The notes under the pieces were generated by a model. That model was not told where the DNA came from and did no database searches. It saw nothing but the letters and a program-made list of their open reading frames with translations. Below, one piece after another: positions 48,401-61,177 of a stretch of 64,000 bases of DNA (its first letter is position 1; every line of letters starts with the position of its first letter). This DNA is from Persicaria tinctoria. Taxonomy: Eukaryota; Streptophyta; Magnoliopsida; Caryophyllales; Polygonaceae. Position numbers and translations under genes: made by a program. The stretch covers positions 48,150,814-48,214,813 of the forward strand of contig JBANSL010000003.1 in assembly GCA_037127255.1 (NCBI GenBank). Direction: 5' to 3'.

Positions 48401-48860
48401 AAGATGTAAGGGGAGGGCTTTGGATTTTTGTTTCTTCCTTGCTTTTGGATCACTGTGGTAGTTCAGACAAAGGAAATCAGGAGACTAGATGGAGCTTTTG
48501 TTTGATTTTGAAGGGAAGAAGGATTCTATTGGTGTTCAAATATCTTTCCCCAAATAACCCCAACGTCAACCCACCCTTACAATCCTTATCTCTGTCATTC
48601 CCCAATGTGTCAAACATTTCAAATTTTGAAATTTGCATATATTTTAATGGATGAAAATGACAATTGTATTATAAAAAGGGCTTTTGAATATAGTATAGAA
48701 TTAAGAGGAGGAATTCATATAATTTGTGAAACTTATAAAACTATTCTCTTTAAGAGTTCTAAAATCTGAGTTAGCGAGTTTTCCGTTAAATTCCGCATTT
48801 AAGTTCATTTTGATTTTCCTTTTTCCAGGAAATTAAGATTTTAAAATCCGAGGCTTTACA
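45423..48860 (-). repeat. LARD-3 5' LTR, complete
   Basis: A 3.44 kb LTR from TGTAATGGCC to GGCTTTACA. The hairpin block lies at 45423-46400, the AT-rich zone at 46600-47400 and the GC-rich gene-like block at 47460-48340. It is the intact partner by which the damage to the left LTR can be read. Confidence 0.9.
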
Positions 48861-48865
48861 CGTGT

Positions 48866-49409
48866 TGCATTAAAGTACAAAGCCGTCATAAAAATAGCAG
48901 CCAATAAAGAAACATTTTGGTAGGAAACTCACTTTACATTATGAAAATGCGCATTTATTAATTAAAATCTTTATTTTATTATTTGTTCACTTTATATTTT
49001 GTAATCTCATATTTCTCACTTCTAAAAGAAAGACAAAAAAGGTGATGTAACATTTTTTATTGCATTTTGTAATCTTATAGTTGCACCTTATAGTATTATT
49101 TCAAATAAAAATTGCATGTTAAAGTCTGTAATTTTTTTAATTCAAATAAGGGCAATATTAGTATGAATAGAAAGTATGGATAGACAGTGGCATTTACCCC
49201 ATAATTAGGTTCATTTACCCCCTTTCCCATAAAATTAGGCCTATGTACACATAAAGTAAACCTATTTAATATCAAATTAGGCCCATTTTCACTTTAAACT
49301 AGGGGAGGGCACAAATACCGTAAATCCCGAGTCCGTCCCGGTCCCGTTCTAATCCGGTGGGATTTTGAATCGAAGTAGTTAATCCCGTCTCGGTCCCGTC
49401 TCGCCCTGC

Positions 49410-49413
<4 letters not shown>
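48866..49413. other. AT-rich intergenic sequence
   Basis: No gene is seen. It is AT-rich to 49290. Then 49306-49410 is a GC-rich degenerate repeat built on GTCCCG (GAGTCCGTCCCGGTCCCG, CTCGGTCCCGTCTCGCCC) that leads into the (TAA)n tract, possibly the remnant of an older LINE or SINE tail. Confidence 0.5.

Positions 49414-49496
<83 letters not shown>
49414..49496. repeat. (TAA)n microsatellite
   Basis: About 27 ATA/TAA units ending exactly where the LINE remnant starts. It is probably the 3' tail of an older LINE that served as insertion site. Confidence 0.95.
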
Positions 49497-51144
<1,648 letters not shown>

Positions 51145-51469
51145 GCCCCTTTGGCCCTTCGGTTGGCATGATAAGCCCCTTCGGCCGACAAATTTGCTCC
51201 TTTATTTGTGGGACAAGAGGCGAGACGTGTGTGTCGATCTGACAGGGTCCTCCCCCTTGACTCAGTCTACGATGTCTGACTTTGTGCCCGGTCTTGTTGT
51301 GGTTGATGTTGCTCAGCGTAAGTGTAAGTATTGAGATTTGTGCACGGCGGTTGGGTATGGTTTCTTACCCTTCTCCTTCTCTTCGTTGCGGGAGCTGGAT
51401 ACGGATGTTGTTGCTTTGCTGAAGCAGATGAAAAAATTATCGGTATATCAGGATGCCGGAGCCCGTGCT
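51145..51469 (+). pseudogene. Second, shorter LINE 3' fragment
   Basis: It matches 50600-50925 of the first copy (about 80 per cent by eye). It keeps the frame VCVDLTGSSPLTQSTMSDFVPG without the two stops of copy one, then has a stop near 51332. The end is cut at GCCCGTGCT, where unrelated GC-rich sequence starts. Confidence 0.8.
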
Positions 51470-51690
51470 TAGACCTGGACAAACGCGGGTAGGCCCGCTA
51501 GGCCCGTCTTGCCCGCCCATATTAGCGGGCCGGTTTGGACAAGGGGAAAAGCCCACGCAGGCTCCTAGGCCTGGCCCACGCCCGAAGCGGGTGCGGGTGC
51601 GGGATTGGACATATCAATCAACCCGTTATGGGCCTAGGAGCCAACGCAAGCTCCTAGGCCTGGCCCGCGCCCGTCTTTTTTTATTTTTTT
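51470..51690. repeat. GC-rich GGCCCG repeat
   Basis: A degenerate array of GGCCCG/GCCCGC units. The phrase CTCCTAGGCCTGGCCC is present twice (about 51562 and 51651), and CTAGGCCCG occurs near 51500. It resembles the GTCCCG repeat at 49306-49410 in style. Class unknown. Confidence 0.55.
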
Positions 51691-51835
51691 TATTAAAGTT
51701 AACATATATGTATATATATATATATAATAAATAATATTAATTATTCATTTAAAAAATAGTAAATATGTAAATAATATAAAAAACAGTAACTGTGTGTGTG
51801 TGTTTGTTTGCAAATCTTTACTACTGTAAACGTGT

Positions 51836-52709
51836 AGGCAGAATTACATCTGGGCCGTTGAAATTAAAATTATCTACGTTTGAAATTAACTCCTCCAAAG
51901 CTCTGTATTGTTGCCGCTGCTTCTCGCCTTCTCCATCTCTTGCTTCGACGTCGACATTCCAGCCCCTCGTGGATCCTTTCCAGCGCCTCGCTCGTTGTTG
52001 TCTCTTTGTTTGGGCCGCATCTGTAGACATCTCCTCCCGCTGTCTTCAATTCAGAGCCGACTCGCCATGGAGAAGATTTCGTCGTCGCCGCTTGCCACCG
52101 TCTTGCTTTCTTCCTCCCTTGTGTGTTCTCCTGGTCATCTCCCTCTATCTATCTCCATCTCTTTCTTTTTCTTCATCTGTGGTCATCCTTCTACCAAGGC
52201 TCTAGATTCGGTTGCATAACACAGGTATGTCCTTCTGTCTTCTAATTAAGAATCCCAATTTCAATTCCCTTCTTCAATTTTAGTAGTTTTTCAATTGGGT
52301 TTGATTTGATTACTTTTTACTTTCCCCATTTGAGGAGTTGCGGTTTCAGATTGTAGGTAACAGAGATTTGAGTTTGATTCTATCGAGTCATCGGGTACGG
52401 ATTTTGTCGCCTTCGTCTAAGGCCACACACCACCGGCCGCTTCCATGTTGTTTTGACTTCAATTTGCGGTTGAGGTATGCGTTGATGATTTCTAGGGTTT
52501 TCTTCTTTAGCTCTGATGATAATTGATGACATTCTAATTTCGATAGAATTGCTATTGTTTAGAAATTCGATTTCCTTCTTGTGCTTTGTCTATTTTTTTA
52601 TTTTAGTTTGGTATTCAATTAGATTTTTATGTCTTTAATATCAATGCTTTGTGGCTTGGGGTTTGAGGTTGTGATTTCAGTGGTCTTCCTCGTCTAGATC
52701 TGCTGCTTT
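51836..52709 (+). other. Possible 5' end of a host gene, cut by LARD-4
   Basis: The sequence changes from TA-rich (51690-51830) to CT-rich leader-like DNA with GC-rich stretches. An ATG at 52067 opens a 50-codon frame (MEKISSSPLATVLLSSSLVC) that ends at 52219, just before ACACAG and GTATGT, a strong splice donor. TTGTAG at 52350-52355 could be an acceptor and GAGGTATGCG near 52470 another donor. This looks like the leader, first exon and first introns of a plant gene read on the plus strand. LARD-4 starts at 52710, so any remaining exons lie beyond the window. I recognise no protein. Confidence 0.35.
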
Positions 52710-55700
52710 TGTAACGGCCCAGAATTATGATTTCCGGGTTACGTTTCAAGGGATAAAACCCCTTGTTCGGATCTTGCAATCCAGGTACGGGTCAAGGTTT
52801 CAAACTCATTTTAAGATTAATAGAAAGAGGGATTCTGAACCCTAAAACCTCGAAGGGCCGTTGGGTACCCTTAACCTGTCCTAGGGACTAACTCGCGAAA
52901 TTCATTTCAACCGGAAGCAAGACGGAAGCAAAATTAAGATACAAAGCGCCACGGCAGAGCCGGGTCAAAACCAAAACATAAGTGGATGATTTCCATTTAT
53001 AATGAGTTAGAGATTTAGCCAGGTCCTTCGATTCGCAAAAAGGGAACCCCGTCATATAGACATCGAGCAATCAAAGTCTGCAGAAAATACCTTAAAAAAA
53101 AGAACGGGGAAAGGAGTCAGATCGAGCCACTCATGCGGGACTGGCAGTCCTCGCTGAGGCCACATAGTATGTGCTATACCTAATAAAGATGCTCTAATGC
53201 AGTACGAAAGTCAAACACACTAGTATGCTCCTAGTTATAATAATGTGCAGAAATACTGTAAAGGGCCCAAGACAATGCCAAATGGCATATCCCTCTCCTA
53301 CCTCCACCCCCTTCCGATAGGGCGGAGACTGGCCAGCTCGTGAATGCATTCCATTATAATCGGGGGGCACGCATGCCTAACCCGCTCCACAATAAAGCCC
53401 ACAGGCATATCATAATATAAGGAAGTTCATGACTCGATTGACTCAGGGTACCCGATGAGGCTGGGCTACCCTATGACCCTAGCAAAGACTCTAGGACTAT
53501 CACAGATAACGACCGTTCTGTTTCAAACACATAAAGTGAGCAGATGCTCATTCAATTAGTGCAACCTAAACATGATACTACATGGCATGCTTTTATGCAT
53601 ATGCAACACCTAACATAAAATGCAACAACAGGCATGAATGTCCAACCTGAGTAAGCCCCCTAGGGAACTTACCTGAAGATGCAGAACAGCAGGATAATAC
53701 AAGCAAGGGCCCAAATGCAAGTCCAAAGCAATCGAAAAGCAACATACACCTATCATCAAGTCATTGCCATAAGCCACCGACTAACATTCATATACACAAA
53801 CCAAAGTTCTCAACATCCTCAAAACCAATCGATATTAAAACCATTTTTCAAAATCTTTCCGATTTGATCAACATCAACCAAAATCATTCTACCAATTTCC
53901 TTCTCAAAACCAACATCAACAAGCCAAGACAGAAATCCCTACATTTAAACATTTAAACCTTAAAACTAATACCTCAAAATCATATTATAGAAATAATTCC
54001 GGCATTTCGGGTTCAACACATCAAATCTTTTAAGAATCATCTTCAAGAGGCTTAGAACCTTTTCTAAATAATTTAACAACGTTATTCATCCAAAATAAAC
54101 ACCATAATAGATCCATCTTTATAATCCTCATTTATAAATCATATTAAAAAAAATCACCTTAAAATAATTTTACTTTCCAAATACTTTTATAATATATAAC
54201 ATTCCAAAAATATATTTATTAGAAACTCCAAAATCACATAGCATTAAGAACACTAAAATAATCAACAATATATATTATACCGCATATAACAGTAGATAGT
54301 AACAACATATTATGAAGCCTTTCAATAAATCATAATAACAACCCCAAAAGGCCCAAAAACATCCTTACCCGAATCCAGCCCCAAACCCGGCCCAAATAGA
54401 AAGGAATGAAAGAAGGATCCGGTTGGCAATCCACCCCAAACCCGGTTTCGAAATGATATAACCCGGAAATGAAACTCTGACCCGGCCCAATCCAATAAAA
54501 GAAAAGGAGGAGCTCTCCCTCAAGCTCAAACATGACGACAAAAAACGGAGAGAGGAGGAGAAGGCCCATGCCCCAACCACTCCCAGTACGACTGGAATGA
54601 AATTCCGACTAGAATCCAAGACAAAAGGGCAAAACGCGAGCAAGAGGAAGGAGAAGAGAGAGATTACCGAAATCGAAGAGCCTCGCCGGGAAATCGACGT
54701 CGGAGGCGCGATTGGGCTCGCTGGAGATGGAGGAAGCTTCGGGGGATCTAGGACGAAGATAAACGCTCATAAAGGTGAACATTTGAGGGATACAAGATTG
54801 GAAAATGGAGGAATAAGCCATACCCGGCCTTTTGAAATTGGGACAGGGGAAACGAAGGAGCTGGTGGCGGCGTCGGCGGTTCCCTGGCGGCAGATCCCTT
54901 CTGGTGGCTATTGGAGGTGCTGACTTCGAAAGAGGAGGAGGTGAGGGTGGGTGTGCTCGGCTGAACTCCGGAAATGAGAAACAGAAGCGTTGATGGAGTG
55001 TGTTTGCTATCGGTGGTGGTGCGGTGCTGTTGGCGGCGCTGACTTCTGGCGGCGGAACTACGAGGACGACGGCGATGTGCAAGCGGCGGAAGGGGATGAA
55101 ATGAATGGGGAGGAGGTGGTTTTGGTGGGTGTTTGGTGAGTCTCGGTGGTCTTCAAGAAGAGAGGGAGAGGGGAGGGTGAAATTGCGGGTTCTGGGTTCC
55201 TCTGAATTTTTGGAATCTGTAGAGGAGAAATGGGAGAGAGAGGGAGATTTCTTCTGTGGGTTTTGAATCGAAAGGAGAGAGTGAAGGACTTGGCGTGGAA
55301 CTGCAGGCAAAGATCTCTTGGCACTTTGCCAAGAATGGGAAAAACACAGTGAGGAGGGAGGAGGAAAGATGGGTGTTGGTTTGTCCAATTTTAAAAGGGG
55401 GTGAGCTGGGGATTTCTATTGCCAATGTTGTTGTAGCTTCAAGGAGGGAGGGAAGAAAACAAAGACACAAGTGGTCCCTCAAGATAAGATTTGAATTTAC
55501 CTAGAAATAAACCCAAAATCCGCTCTCTCGATCTTATCCCGTCTCGACTCAAAGGATATAAAGCTTAAAACTTCAAATTTAAATCGAATTCTCGAACTGA
55601 ATCAAATAATAAAATTATATTATACTTTCAAATTTTAGCAAGCAAAAGCGAAAATAAATCTGAATGGAAGTCCATTTAAATTGATTATATGCCGGAATTC

Positions 55701-55799
55701 ATTTTAAGAGATTTTAATTAACCCGATTTAAATTAATTTTTATTTTTATTTTATTATTTTTTTTTCGAGAATTAGGATTTAAAAATCCGGGCCTTTACA
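52710..55799 (-). repeat. LARD-4 3' LTR, complete
   Basis: A 3.09 kb LTR from TGTAACGGCC to GCCTTTACA. The minus strand holds a 259-codon open frame (54609-55388), proline- and serine-rich, in the GC-rich block. The same frame is open in the right LTR (63101-63880), but LTRs are identical when inserted, so this alone does not show selection. The base before the LTR is part of GCTTT, the possible target site. Confidence 0.9.
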
Positions 55800-58700
55800 T
55801 CATCCACCTCTAAAAACAAGTCTCGTCCCCGAGACAAAAATCACTCTAAAACAAGGGGATGAAGTTTGAAATCTGTGAGTTCAAGGATCATGCCATTGGC
55901 TCTGTAAGCTCCTCATAAGGGCCCATATGAGGTCCTCACAGTACCCATGACGTGATCATAATATTCCCAATTGGTCGTAGCAAGTACGCGATATGGGCCC
56001 CTACCGCAACCTTACCATGACCTTTCGGTTATATCATAACTCGAAAGTAACTATAGCGCCCCCACTAGGTCTTAGCAAACATTCTATATGCGCCCCTATA
56101 AAATACTTGTATCCACTTCGCGAGGCGTTATAATATAAGCCCGGGTTGAAAAGTCTCAAGAGGGATTCCGCAATTGAAAAAGATTGACTTCAAAATCGTT
56201 GAAATTCTCGGTAACGTTTATTCTTTAAATTTTTCAAGTCATTCATTTTCAAACCGCTCAAAATCTTCAAATAAGACATTTAATCAAGCAACTTTACACC
56301 AAAACAAGTAAAATCTTTTCGATCAAAATTTCGTCAAAATCTTCCAAAACCAATTCAGTTTCCCACATAACAATCAATCAATTTCAGACGCTCGGAGGGG
56401 GAATCATCCACCTCTAAAGGCTAATCCCATATTCTCTTCCTAGTTTCCAGAATCAAAACAAGCTATCAGCCTCAATTCAAGCAAGCTTCACAAGCCATAA
56501 GAAATGCATAACCAAATGACCAACCAATCTCCAATCAGTACATCATATGACAAGTCTTAAACATATGCCAACACAGTGCCACAAGGTCACATCAACATCT
56601 CTACATCCTACTACGGGCCATAATACATATCTCAACCACATAACAAAATCATAATAAACGTCTCGATATCACATCAGAAGTCATAAAAGTATCACCTCGT
56701 CATAGAGTCAACGAAACAAAACTCATTGTCAACACATCAACACAACAAAATCATGCCATTAAGATTCAGCAAAAGGGGAGGTCAAGCGGCATATCAATCA
56801 TCGAATGTCAACATACTCACCAGACATCATCTTAACTCATCACAACACCATGTAGCGATCATTTAGTAATCAGACATCATTATCTCATATATATAAATCA
56901 TATTCATTTTGAAAGTCATATTCGTGATGTAACATATCCATAAGCATGCTTGCTAAACATATAATACAACATCATGTTTACTGCCACATAGTATAACATC
57001 ATGCTTTCACCCCATAACATAACATCACGCTTTCACATAATAACACATCATTATCTCGTATGTCATATCACAACACATCCTAACATGCTCCTAAAACAAC
57101 ATAGCAGAGCAGCAATATGTCATGATAACATTTGTCACTACCAACTAGATTTCAATATTGCATAACAACATGTAATATCATTCTGTATCAGATTCATCAT
57201 AGTTGCTATCTAACATCATGCCAGCACATATAAATAAATCACATAATCAAGGAAATTCCTCACATCACACCAGTCAAATAAAACACAATTCCTACTCACC
57301 CATCTCCACTCTCAAGCCAAGATTAATCCTCTTCTAGACTCAACAACACTAACTCCGACAAAATCCACCGAAGAAATCCCAATTCATTTCGATACTCCAA
57401 TCTCACACCTCATTCTAATAAACACTCCTACACACCATCCACCTCTATGTCTCCAACTCCTATCTCTAACTTCACACCCGAATACCCTCTCTTACTATAT
57501 CATTAATATTCTTATAGGCCATTGCTTACACTTCTCACACTTCCCAAGTTCACCTAGAAGCTCATCCGAACCCACAAAACATTGCCTCTTCTAAATCCCA
57601 AAACACACTCGGTCTTTCCTAAGCCAACATCTCTTCCTGCAACTCGACCTTATATCACCATCGATCATCCCAACCGCCCAAAATTCTTTCACCACTCTTT
57701 AAACCACGCTACCAAATGACCTCACCCACAGGTTTAAGGAAGAAGCAATCATGAAGGTCATCAACATAAGGTCTACATCAAATCAAATAACATTCATAAA
57801 CATAACATCATGGGTTCAACAAGTCTCAGTTTACCATCATGCTCAACAATCATTATAATATCATATATGAACATAACCAAATCAAGCTAGCAGGTTGCAT
57901 TATAACCTTATCAGATACAATTTAGGTTTCTTGGCATATGTAGTTCACATTTTTACAGACAAGGAATTTAAATCATGCTTAGCAACTTAGCGTATCAACA
58001 AATCAAGATATCATGGTACATGAGAGCTTTAAGTCATCAAATCATATCATCATAGACAACAAGCAATCAGGCAACAGTCATCATCAAGTCAGCACATCAA
58101 CACGCAAATCTCATCGTCAGGTTAGTGCAATATCATTGTCAACAAGTTCAAAAGAGTTAGCAATTCGAACGGAGAACACTCTCGCTTGCAAGTCATATCG
58201 CACTCAGTAACCGCATTCCTCGATGTGTGCCCGTTCCACCGACATCATTGATCCTGAGGCCTGCGGGTTATGGGCCCACGCTTCCGCCACATTACTCTAT
58301 CGCTATGTAACTTCTTTTCTCTTTCAAGCAGTCACTCACCCAATGTATCGCGCATGACTCCAAGTTAGCAAGGATAGGGGAGTGACAAGAGAGGACAGTC
58401 CAATGTTCCTTTCGGAACCAAACACGGACCAAGGCTAAAACGACAAGACTAAAGAAAAGACTTCGACCCGAGAATAGAAACGATGCCCTTATGAAAGTCT
58501 ATTAGGTTACAATTGTGACGAGCAAAATGAATTCATCATGGAGCATATCAGTCACATTAATCTACACTAGCATGTACCTATCTCAAGGAGATCGTCATAC
58601 ATATTCATTCTGAAAGACATAATCGAATTCTACACAGATGCATGTGATATAAGCTAATAGCCTTTTATTCCAGGGAAGCAGGTATGCCTAGCAGTTTCAA

Positions 58701-61177
58701 GTAAGGTATGCGGGATTTATTGGGCATCACAATTATTTCATCTAACACAATGATCATATAATAGGTAAAACATGGCACGTAATCATATGACGAGATATAT
58801 TTAGAAAGCGTGGGTCCTACATGATACTAGCGATACATGATGTGATACAAGCATAGTCGAGAGTCATTCAAAGGAGTTCATCATAATGTTCATGAAAATA
58901 AGAAAGATCATCACAGAGTAGAGAAAAGAACATCACGGCGATAGATCGTAATCATGCTAGGAATGAACTGTCGTAGGGCACATAAAACGGTACAATAACT
59001 ATTACATTATAGAACAAGTATAGCATGTAATTATTTAGCGAGTTATATTAGAAAGCATAAACCCTACAGGATAGTACTAGCACACATCAAACACGACTGC
59101 AACCAAGGTAATTCGAATAGATTCATTCTAACATTTAGGTGTCATGCGTATGCAAAATCATGATATAATGTGGTGTGTGATCATGCGAGGTGTGAAGGTC
59201 ATATGTTCATGCAATCACGAGAGCATATCATAGGGTAATAGGGGAACACTAAGGAGCGATAACATGTAAGCATGCTAGAATTAACCATCACGGAAAGCAA
59301 GTCGATCATCGAATTCGACATCAGTCTAATCATGAGTAAAACACCTAAGATGATATGAAAGGGGAGAATCACACTATCAAGGACCTAGCCCGAGAGAGAA
59401 TTAGCAATACTGTAGGCAAGATATAAATTCACACAAGTCACAACCGAGGGTCCTACATGACACTAATGGATCAACATAACATGCTATACAAATAAACATT
59501 TATTTGATAATTACAACGGTACGCAAGAAATCAATCGCTCATATTCCAACAATATAATACGAACCTAGTAATGGGACAATATAGCTATAATACCGGGACA
59601 TGAGTTAAAAACAACACATAACATGGTAAAGCATGCATTAATCAAGACTCAATTTTCCACATACTCTCTATCCAAAGCACGTACTCATACAACAATATTC
59701 ACTTGCAAGATCATCAATAGTAGTCAATTTAACGAATACAAAATAGATGGGCATGCTACAGATTCTTGTCACAAGGGAATAATAAGCATCGACAGTTCAT
59801 TATCTAACATGTACTGGGAATTACATATTGCATAAGGCATGTTGACATCCATTTGCAACACGTATCGATCAAGTAAGGAACTCACTCTATCACGGTATCA
59901 AACTGAACGATCACACTACCATGAACCTATTCACATGCAGGACATCAATTATGTAGCTTTCAAACATATGGCGTTTATATTCATGCACTTGTATGATGAT
60001 GCAGCATACTAAGTAAAACATGTTGGATTTATAAGAATGTAACAATTGTAACTCGGACCCATACAATGGTCATTATGAACATCAAACATGTAAGCACAAT
60101 TTCACATTAAGGATTAATCCGTAGGTCAAAGAGTAGTACATGTAGAATCATACGATCAGTAAGCCAAGTACACAGGCTATAACAATAAATACGTAATCAT
60201 ACAACATGATATAAGGCAAGACACAACACGAAACTTGAGCAAGGTAATTAACCACAACATGAGCTTAAATAATAAAACCATGACAGAAGGCAAGGCATAA
60301 CATAAGAAACTTCTTACTAATGATCATTTGCAAGGTACACGCAGGAGGTTACAAAATCATGTCATGCAGTTCAGAGAGAGTCACCATTACAACCGGACAG
60401 AGATCTCTAAGGGCAACCATTGACCTTCCCCAAAATACTCATCACCCCTCTTTCCCGTGGGACTTTGGTACGACTCTTCGTGGTAAGAAAACACTGGTTA
60501 ATCATCATGAGAATCAAGAAAGACAGCCCCATGACACCTTACTTTTGACTCAAAATGCCATCAAGAACCACCTTCCAATACTCACGCAGACAACCTTCAT
60601 ACCCATACATGATTCCGACACAATTTGTTTACCAACTCGATTCCCCGTGGAAGACACTGATGTACGGGAAAAAGACTCGATAGAGCCGTCAAAGGGTTAA
60701 CAAACATAGTGGGAGGGGCTGTTTCACACAAGCTGGGTTTGACCACACAAAACAAGGGTACTCCCAGTATCCCGTTTACATAGATCAGTCAATACACATT
60801 TAATTGTTAGGCATACCAATCAGACTTTAGCATATCAAGCACTCAGCATAGAATCAATCAATAACACTCATAATGACCTCCTTAGAGTCTCCCAACCCAT
60901 CTGTAAAGAACAAGCTGGTATTTTCCTACCGTTCCCAACTACACCCAATAGGGGTGGTCTAGCGCCTTTACTACCCACTCGCGTCCCCGTTTGGTCGGTT
61001 TTCCTCTTTTATTACAAGTCGAGTTCATTATGTAGTCCAATTTAGGTTAGGCATCTTAAGTTCATTTTGCCCCTTCAAAACAGTTTCAAATCCCTTGAAA
61101 TTCATGGGCGGTTTTCCAAAACATACACTCGACTCTTGTGTACCCGAATTGCACAACCTCAGCTCTGATACCATCTT
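55800..61177 (-). mobile_element. LARD-4 internal domain, non-coding
   Basis: This 5.38 kb interior holds no reading frame above 126 codons and no gag or pol motif, although the element is young. Its ends match LARD-1 and LARD-3 (purine tract and GTCTCG hairpin at 55800-55840; leader at 60880-61177). The middle is AC-rich with many CATAACATCA-like phrases (56990-57060) and only loosely resembles the other two. A young copy with intact ends but no gene argues that LARD-4 inserted in non-coding form. Confidence 0.8.
61162..61173 (-). other. LARD-4 primer binding site, tRNA-iMet type
   Basis: The minus strand reads TGGTATCAGAGC without mismatch, four bases from the end of the right-hand (5') LTR. 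Confidence 0.9.

Larger units (their letters stand above)
37272..48865 (-). mobile_element. LARD-3, complete element with target duplication
   Basis: The element spans 37277-48860 and is flanked by CGTGT (37272-37276 and 48861-48865). The left LTR now begins TATAACGG where the family has TGTAACGG, so one terminal base has mutated. The order is left (3') LTR, 5.06 kb non-coding interior, degenerate primer site, right (5') LTR, all on the minus strand as in the other copies. The host site reads ...TTTTAATGCCACGTGTTGCATTAAAG. More LTR damage and a decayed primer site make it older than LARD-1 and LARD-4. Confidence 0.93.

Noticed and set aside
54609..55388. 259-codon minus-strand frame repeated at 63101-63880 as a conserved protein
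   Set aside because: The two copies are the LTR pair of one young element, so similarity is automatic. The peptide is low-complexity and has no known domain. I kept it only as an observation on the LTR.
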